A stretch of 17,832 bases of DNA from CAZUGH01 sp964619785. GTDB taxonomy: Bacteria > Bacillota > Clostridia > Lachnospirales > Lachnospiraceae. Position numbers and translations under genes: made by a program. The notes beneath the pieces were generated by a model, which was given only the letters and a program-made list of their open reading frames with translations, was not told where the DNA came from and did no database searches. The stretch lies in NCBI GenBank assembly GCA_964619785.1, contig CAZUGH010000037.1:1-17832 (forward strand), read 5' to 3'. This document shows positions 12,950 through 17,832 of the stretch, in pieces (within the stretch, counting starts at the first letter, position 1; every line of letters starts with the position of its first letter).

Positions 12950-13488
12950 TTTCCAAAGTATATGGTGAAGCCTTATTCGACCTTGCCAGGGAACGAGACC
13001 AGATCTCAGAGGTATGGGAAGAAGTCAAAGCACTCACCACAATTTTCAATGAAAATGAAGAATTTCAGGCTGTTATGGCACATCCGTCCATGACAGGCGA
13101 AGAAAAATACCAGATGGTGCAGAATATTTTCCAGGGAAAAGTGACTGACACGATGATGGGATTTTTGGATGTATTAGTGAAAAAAGGTCGATTTTCTGAC
13201 ATATTGTCTGTGCTTGCTTATTACGATGAGCAGGCTAAGGAGCATTTTCAAATCGGTGTTGCCTATGTAACAACGGCACTTGAGATTGATGAGGCTATGA
13301 AGAAAAAGATTGAGAATCGATTGTTGGACATAACCGAATATCAAAGTTTTGAGATGCACTTTGATGTGGATAAAAGCCTGATTGGAGGCATGGTGATACG
13401 TATCGGTGACCGTGTGGTTGATGATAGTATTAAACATAAGATGGAGACCATGTCTGCTAGTCTGAGTAAGCTTCGCATTGGTTTATGA
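12937..13488 (+). CDS. atpH: F-type ATP synthase subunit delta
   Basis: A 183-residue OSCP/delta subunit linking the b stalk to the top of the alpha-beta hexamer. The N-terminal helical domain begins AKLVSKVYGEALFDLA. The C-terminal part holds the conserved SLIGGMVIRIGDRVVDDSIKHKM. Length is typical. Its start lies within the end of atpF, so translation is probably coupled. Confidence 0.94.
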   Translation: MAKLVSKVYGEALFDLARERDQISEVWEEVKALTTIFNENEEFQAVMAHPSMTGEEKYQMVQNIFQGKVTDTMMGFLDVLVKKGRFSDILSVLAYYDEQAKEHFQIGVAYVTTALEIDEAMKKKIENRLLDITEYQSFEMHFDVDKSLIGGMVIRIGDRVVDDSIKHKMETMSASLSKLRIGL

Positions 13489-13517
13489 TGCGAGAAGAAA
13501 GAAGGTGCTGATTAAGC

Positions 13518-15029
13518 ATGAATTTAAGGCCAGAAGAGATAAGTTCTGTCATTAAAGAAGAGATAAAAAAGTATGGTACTGACTTCGAAGTTGCTGACGT
13601 GGGAACCGTTATTCAGGTAGCGGATGGTATCGCACGTATTCATGGTCTAGAGAAGGCGATGGAGGGTGAACTTCTTGAATTTCCAGGTGAAGTATTCGGA
13701 ATGGTACTTAACCTTGAAGAGGATAATGTCGGTGCAGTACTTCTTGGTAATGCCAAGAATATTAACGAAGGCGACATTGTGAAGACAACAGGACGAGTTG
13801 TAGAAGTTCCTGCTGGAGATGCGATGTTAGGACGAGTTGTCAATGCTTTAGGCCAGCCAATTGATGGCAAAGGACCAATCGTAACAGACAAGCATCGTCA
13901 AGTGGAGCGTGTAGCTTCCGGAGTTATTTCGCGTAAGTCCGTAGATACACCGCTTCAGACAGGTATCAAAGCGATTGATTCGATGGTGCCAATCGGAAGA
14001 GGTCAGCGTGAGTTGATTATCGGAGACCGTCAGACCGGTAAAACTGCGATTGCAGTTGACACAATTATCAATCAGAAAGACCAGAATGTAAAATGTATCT
14101 ATGTTGCCATCGGTCAGAAAGCCTCTACCGTAGCAACAATTGTAAAAACATTAGAGGAAAATGGCGCGATGGACTATACAACGATTGTTGCGTCTACTGC
14201 TAGTGAACTAGCACCACTTCAGTATATTGCTCCTTATGCCGGCTGTGCAATCGGCGAGGAATGGATGGAGAATGGAGAAGATGTACTCATCGTGTATGAT
14301 GACTTAAGCAAGCATGCCGCTGCCTATCGTACACTTGCCTTACTCCTTCGTAGACCACCAGGTCGTGAAGCATATCCTGGAGATGTATTCTATCTGCATT
14401 CAAGACTTCTTGAGCGTGCAGCTAGATTGTCAGATGCATTAGGCGGAGGTTCCTTAACGGCACTGCCAATCATCGAGACACAGGCAGGAGATGTATCTGC
14501 GTATATTCCAACCAATGTAATCTCGATTACAGATGGACAGATTTACCTAGAGACCGAGATGTTCAATGCTGGATTTAGACCTGCGGTTAACCCAGGACTT
14601 AGTGTTTCCCGTGTTGGTGGTTCTGCTCAGATTAAAGCAATGAAGAAAATCGCAGGACCGATTCGTATCGACTTGGCTCAGTATCGTGAGCTGGCAGCAT
14701 TTTCCCAGTTTGGTTCTGACTTAGATGAAGATACGAAGAATAAATTGGCACAAGGTGAGAGAATCCGTGAGGTACTCAAGCAGGGGCAGTATACACCACT
14801 TCCTGTATGGTATCAGGTCATCATTATTTATGCAGCTGTTAAGCAATATTTGATTGATGTTCCGGTTGATGAGATTCTAAATTTCCAGAAGGAATTATTT
14901 ACCTTGGTTGATACAAAATATTCTGAAATTCTCACGACAATCAAAGAGAAGAAGGAATTAGATGCCGAGACCGAAGAAAAATTGATTCAGGCGATTGAAG
15001 AATGTAAGAGCCAATTTATCAATGATTAA
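13518..15029 (+). CDS. atpA: F-type ATP synthase subunit alpha
   Basis: A 503-residue regulatory nucleotide-binding subunit of F1. The Walker A motif GDRQTGKT is at 169-176. The Walker B region is near DVLIVYDD (255-262), and the arginine finger is R365 in SVSRVGG, which reaches the catalytic site on beta. The N-terminal beta-barrel and C-terminal helical domains are complete. Ribosome site AAGGTG lies 10 nt before the ATG. Confidence 0.98.
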   Translation: MNLRPEEISSVIKEEIKKYGTDFEVADVGTVIQVADGIARIHGLEKAMEGELLEFPGEVFGMVLNLEEDNVGAVLLGNAKNINEGDIVKTTGRVVEVPAGDAMLGRVVNALGQPIDGKGPIVTDKHRQVERVASGVISRKSVDTPLQTGIKAIDSMVPIGRGQRELIIGDRQTGKTAIAVDTIINQKDQNVKCIYVAIGQKASTVATIVKTLEENGAMDYTTIVASTASELAPLQYIAPYAGCAIGEEWMENGEDVLIVYDDLSKHAAAYRTLALLLRRPPGREAYPGDVFYLHSRLLERAARLSDALGGGSLTALPIIETQAGDVSAYIPTNVISITDGQIYLETEMFNAGFRPAVNPGLSVSRVGGSAQIKAMKKIAGPIRIDLAQYRELAAFSQFGSDLDEDTKNKLAQGERIREVLKQGQYTPLPVWYQVIIIYAAVKQYLIDVPVDEILNFQKELFTLVDTKYSEILTTIKEKKELDAETEEKLIQAIEECKSQFIND

Positions 15030-15049
15030 GAATAGAGAGGTGTGATGAT

Positions 15050-15913
15050 ATGGCCTCAATGAGAGATATTAAAAGGCGTAAAGAAAGCATTTCCAGCACT
15101 TCTCAGATCACCAAAGCGATGAAGTTAGTATCCACCGTTAAGCTACAGAAAGCAAAGGGTCGTGCAGAAGATGCAAAACCATACTTTGCCAAGATGTATG
15201 AGACAGTGAATAGTGCATTGGCAAATTCCGGACAGCTAGACCACCCGTGTTTGCGCGTTCCCGAAGAAGGGGAAGAGGTTCACAAGGGCGTTATCTTAAT
15301 TAGTTCGAATCGTGGATTAGCCGGTGGCTATAATGCTAATGTTGCTAAATTGGTGACCAAGGGAGACTTCACACCAGAGGATACCGTGATTTTCCCTGTA
15401 GGAAGAAAAGGACAGGAACTGATTCATAGTGCGGGTTATGAATGCCTCGGAGATTATGCAGAAGCTATGAATGACCCACTATTTCAGGATGCTGTGGAGA
15501 TAGGAAAAGCTGCCTTTCATGCATTTGAGCAGGGTGAAATCCAGGAATTGTACCTTGCCTATACCATATTTGAAAATACGGTCAAGCATGTTCCAACCTT
15601 GATTAAGCTGCTTCCCGTTGAACCTGTAAGCAAGCAGGAAGAGAGTGGAGCGAGAGCACTGATGAACTATGAACCATCAGAGGAAGTTACACTAGATTAT
15701 ATTATTCCGCTTTATGTGAATAGCTTAATCTATGGAGCATTAATCGAGGCAGTAGCCAGTGAAAATGGAGCCAGAATGCAGGCGATGGATAATGCTACAT
15801 CCAATGCCGAGGATATGATTAGTTCTTTGGAATTGCAGTATAACCGTGCTCGTCAGAGCTCCATTACACAGGAACTTACAGAGATTGTTGCCGGCGCATC
15901 GGCAATTGAATAA
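15050..15913 (+). CDS. atpG: F-type ATP synthase subunit gamma
   Basis: A 287-residue central-shaft subunit. The N-terminal helix begins MASMRDIKRRKESI and continues TSQITKAMKLVSTVKLQKAK. The middle Rossmann-like domain has ISSNRGLAGGYNANV, and the C-terminal helix ends the coiled coil (ARMQAMDNATSNAEDMI, then QSSITQELTEIVAGASA). It turns inside the alpha-beta hexamer and sits on the c ring. Length is normal. GAGAGGTG precedes the start. Confidence 0.97.
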   Translation: MASMRDIKRRKESISSTSQITKAMKLVSTVKLQKAKGRAEDAKPYFAKMYETVNSALANSGQLDHPCLRVPEEGEEVHKGVILISSNRGLAGGYNANVAKLVTKGDFTPEDTVIFPVGRKGQELIHSAGYECLGDYAEAMNDPLFQDAVEIGKAAFHAFEQGEIQELYLAYTIFENTVKHVPTLIKLLPVEPVSKQEESGARALMNYEPSEEVTLDYIIPLYVNSLIYGALIEAVASENGARMQAMDNATSNAEDMISSLELQYNRARQSSITQELTEIVAGASAIE

Positions 15914-15932
15914 TTGAGGAATGAGGTATAAA

Positions 15933-17339
15933 ATGGCAGAGATGAAGAAAAAGAATAACATCGGTAAACTGACACAGATTGTCGGTGCGGTTCTTGATAT
16001 TAAATTCGAAGAAGGCAGCCTCCCAGAGATATATGAAGCAATCGAGATTACAACGAAAGAGAATGAGATATTGGTAGTTGAAGTTGCGGCTCATCAGGGA
16101 GATGACATCGTGCGTTGTATCGCCATGGGTTCGACCGACGGACTTGTTCGTGGGATGGAGGCTGTAGCAACGGGCGCACCAATCAGTGTACCTGTTGGCG
16201 AAGAGACATTAGGACGTATGTTTAATGTATTAGGTAAGCCAATCGATGAAAAGGAACCACCTAAGGTTGATCATTATGAGCCAATTCATCGAAATGCACC
16301 TGATTTTGACCAGCAATCTACACAGACAGAGATTCTTGAGACAGGTATCAAGGTTGTCGATTTACTTTGCCCTTATCAAAAGGGTGGTAAGATTGGTCTG
16401 TTCGGCGGTGCTGGTGTAGGTAAAACAGTACTGATTCAGGAGCTAATCACGAATATTGCGACAGAGCATGGTGGATATTCTGTATTCACAGGTGTTGGAG
16501 AGCGTACTCGTGAAGGTAATGATTTGTACTACGAGATGATTGAATCCGGCGTAATTGACAAGACTACAATGGTGTTTGGTCAGATGAATGAGCCACCAGG
16601 AGCTAGAATGCGAGTAGGTCTGACAGGACTTACGATGGCAGAGTATTTCCGTGATGTGGCTAAGAAAGATGTTTTGTTGTTTATTGATAATATTTTCCGT
16701 TTCACGCAGGCAGGTTCTGAGGTATCAGCTTTGTTAGGACGTGTACCAAGCGCGGTTGGTTATCAGCCAACCTTGCAGACTGAGATGGGTGCTCTTCAGG
16801 AGAGAATTACTTCGACAAAGAATGGTTCTATCACATCCGTTCAGGCAGTTTATGTGCCAGCCGATGACTTGACTGACCCAGCACCAGCTACGACGTTTGC
16901 GCATCTTGATGCAACAACCGTATTGTCGCGTTCTATCGTTGAGTTAGGTATTTATCCAGCAGTTGATCCACTCGAATCTACTTCACGTATACTTGATCCA
17001 CGTGTCGTAGGTGATGAGCACTATAAAGTTGCCAGAGATGTTCAGGAGATTCTTCAGAAGTATAAAGAACTTCAAGATATCATCGCAATACTTGGTATGG
17101 ATGAGCTCTCAGAAGATGAGAAGATCTTGGTCGCTCGTGCGAGAAAAGTTCAGCGTTTCTTGTCACAACCATTTAAGGTTGCTGAGCAGTTCACTGGTTT
17201 GGATGGAAAATATGTATCGCTTGCAGATACAATTCAGGGATTCAAGGAGATTATCGAAGGTAAGCATGATGACATCCCAGAAAGCTATTTCTTGAATGCA
17301 GGAAGCATCGATGATGTTGTAGCCCGCGCCAAGAAATAA
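15933..17339 (+). CDS. atpD: F-type ATP synthase subunit beta
   Basis: A 468-residue catalytic subunit. From this start the P-loop GGAGVGKT is at 158-165, the catalytic Glu is E190 in GERTREGNDL, and Walker B is near VLLFIDNIFRF (247-257). The DELSEDE motif is in the C-terminal domain (family consensus DELSEED), followed by the usual QRFLSQPF. ATG 15921 is also in frame, but TGAGGT at 15922-15927 supports ATG 15933 (MAEMKKKNN). The protein is complete. Confidence 0.98.
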   Translation: MAEMKKKNNIGKLTQIVGAVLDIKFEEGSLPEIYEAIEITTKENEILVVEVAAHQGDDIVRCIAMGSTDGLVRGMEAVATGAPISVPVGEETLGRMFNVLGKPIDEKEPPKVDHYEPIHRNAPDFDQQSTQTEILETGIKVVDLLCPYQKGGKIGLFGGAGVGKTVLIQELITNIATEHGGYSVFTGVGERTREGNDLYYEMIESGVIDKTTMVFGQMNEPPGARMRVGLTGLTMAEYFRDVAKKDVLLFIDNIFRFTQAGSEVSALLGRVPSAVGYQPTLQTEMGALQERITSTKNGSITSVQAVYVPADDLTDPAPATTFAHLDATTVLSRSIVELGIYPAVDPLESTSRILDPRVVGDEHYKVARDVQEILQKYKELQDIIAILGMDELSEDEKILVARARKVQRFLSQPFKVAEQFTGLDGKYVSLADTIQGFKEIIEGKHDDIPESYFLNAGSIDDVVARAKK

Positions 17340-17353
17340 AAGGAGGTCTTCCG

Positions 17354-17770
17354 ATGGCAGACAGACAGACGTTTCACCTGGAAGTGATATCTCCAGAGAG
17401 AAAGTTTTATGAAAAAGATGCATGGATGGTTGAATTTGAAACGACAGAAGGTCAGGTCGGTGTCTATGCAGAACATATTCCGATGACAGCCATTGTTGTA
17501 CCAGGCGTACTTCGAATCTATGAAGAGGAAGAAGTGAGAGAAGCGGCCTTGCTAGAAGGATTTGTAGAAATCCTGCCAGACAAGATTGTCATACTCTCCC
17601 AAGCTTGTGAATGGCCAGAGGAAATCGATATAAATCGTGCAAAAGAAGCAAAGATTCGTGCTGAGCGAAGAATTGATTCTGGTGATTCTGATGTCAATAT
17701 GACACGTGCAGAATTAGCACTGCGTAAATCGTTAATCCGACTTGAACTTGCATCAGGTAATAAGAAATAA
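17354..17770 (+). CDS. atpC: F-type ATP synthase subunit epsilon
   Basis: A 138-residue subunit with an N-terminal beta-sandwich (about 1-87, FHLEVISPERKFYEKDAWMV) and a C-terminal helical hairpin (about 90-138). The hairpin carries DINRAKEAKIRAERRI and MTRAELALRKSLIRLELASG. Epsilon binds gamma and can inhibit ATP hydrolysis. AAGGAGG lies before the ATG, 14 nt after atpD. It is the last atp gene in the window. Confidence 0.95.
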   Translation: MADRQTFHLEVISPERKFYEKDAWMVEFETTEGQVGVYAEHIPMTAIVVPGVLRIYEEEEVREAALLEGFVEILPDKIVILSQACEWPEEIDINRAKEAKIRAERRIDSGDSDVNMTRAELALRKSLIRLELASGNKK

Positions 17771-17832
17771 TTCTAAAAATAATGTATAACAATCTCATTT
17801 ATGGCAAAAATATTAAAAAGCCTAAATAAGGA
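17771..17832 (+). other. AT-rich trailer after atpC, no clear terminator
   Basis: The 62 nt after atpC can form only a weak stem: ATTTA plus GGC (from about 17799) against GCC plus TAAAT (ending near 17827), with a bulge and a long A/T loop and no T run. The last bases (AAGGA) could be a ribosome site of a further gene beyond the window. Transcription may therefore continue. Confidence 0.3.

Overview
The window looks like a chromosomal segment from an anaerobic Firmicute, most likely a Lachnospiraceae-type member of the Clostridia. This is inferred from gene content: a pyruvate formate-lyase operon, a MecA adaptor, a GH18 'stalk' glycosidase, a CwlD-like amidase, and a Bacillus-like order of sua5, ywlE-like and rpiB genes followed by the F-ATPase operon. 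Shine-Dalgarno sites are strong and the base composition is moderate to low GC. I see no transposase, phage gene, CRISPR array, tRNA or rRNA.

Layout. (1) 1-3703: a pfl operon behind a perfect-consensus promoter (TTGACA, 17 bp, TATAAT). The pyruvate formate-lyase is split into two genes. A 703-residue protein carries the Cys-Cys active site, and a separate 79-residue protein carries the glycyl-radical loop. The activating enzyme PflA and a small DUF1858-type CxxC protein follow. (2) 3704-4504, minus strand: mecA, converging on the pfl operon, with its own promoter and a terminator between the two. (3) 4505-5230: a largely non-coding stretch. It holds a strong promoter overlapped by a large dyad, a candidate transcript of about 150 nt ending in tandem hairpins, and a 71-residue acidic protein of unknown function. 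(4) 5254-7851: two cell-wall hydrolases, a membrane-anchored GH18 protein and a CwlD-like amidase, separated by a terminator that ends 8 nt before the amidase start codon. (5) 7848-17770: a probable 14-gene operon. It runs sua5, a LMW-phosphatase-like gene whose P-loop Arg is replaced by Gln, rpiB, proC, then a complete F-type ATP synthase set atpZ-I-B-E-F-H-A-G-D-C. No terminator is visible inside it.

How the genes fit together. The pfl operon makes acetyl-CoA and formate from pyruvate in anaerobic mixed-acid fermentation, and PflA installs the radical on the small subunit. The ATP synthase couples ATP hydrolysis or synthesis to an ion gradient. Its c subunit carries the full set of residues known as Na+ ligands in characterised Na+ F-ATPases, so sodium coupling is plausible. 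MecA and the YwlE-like protein both recall ClpC-related protein quality control, but no direct link is shown here.

The main candidate for an unusual system is the split PFL with its new Cys-containing C-terminal tail, co-transcribed with PflA and a small redox-type protein.
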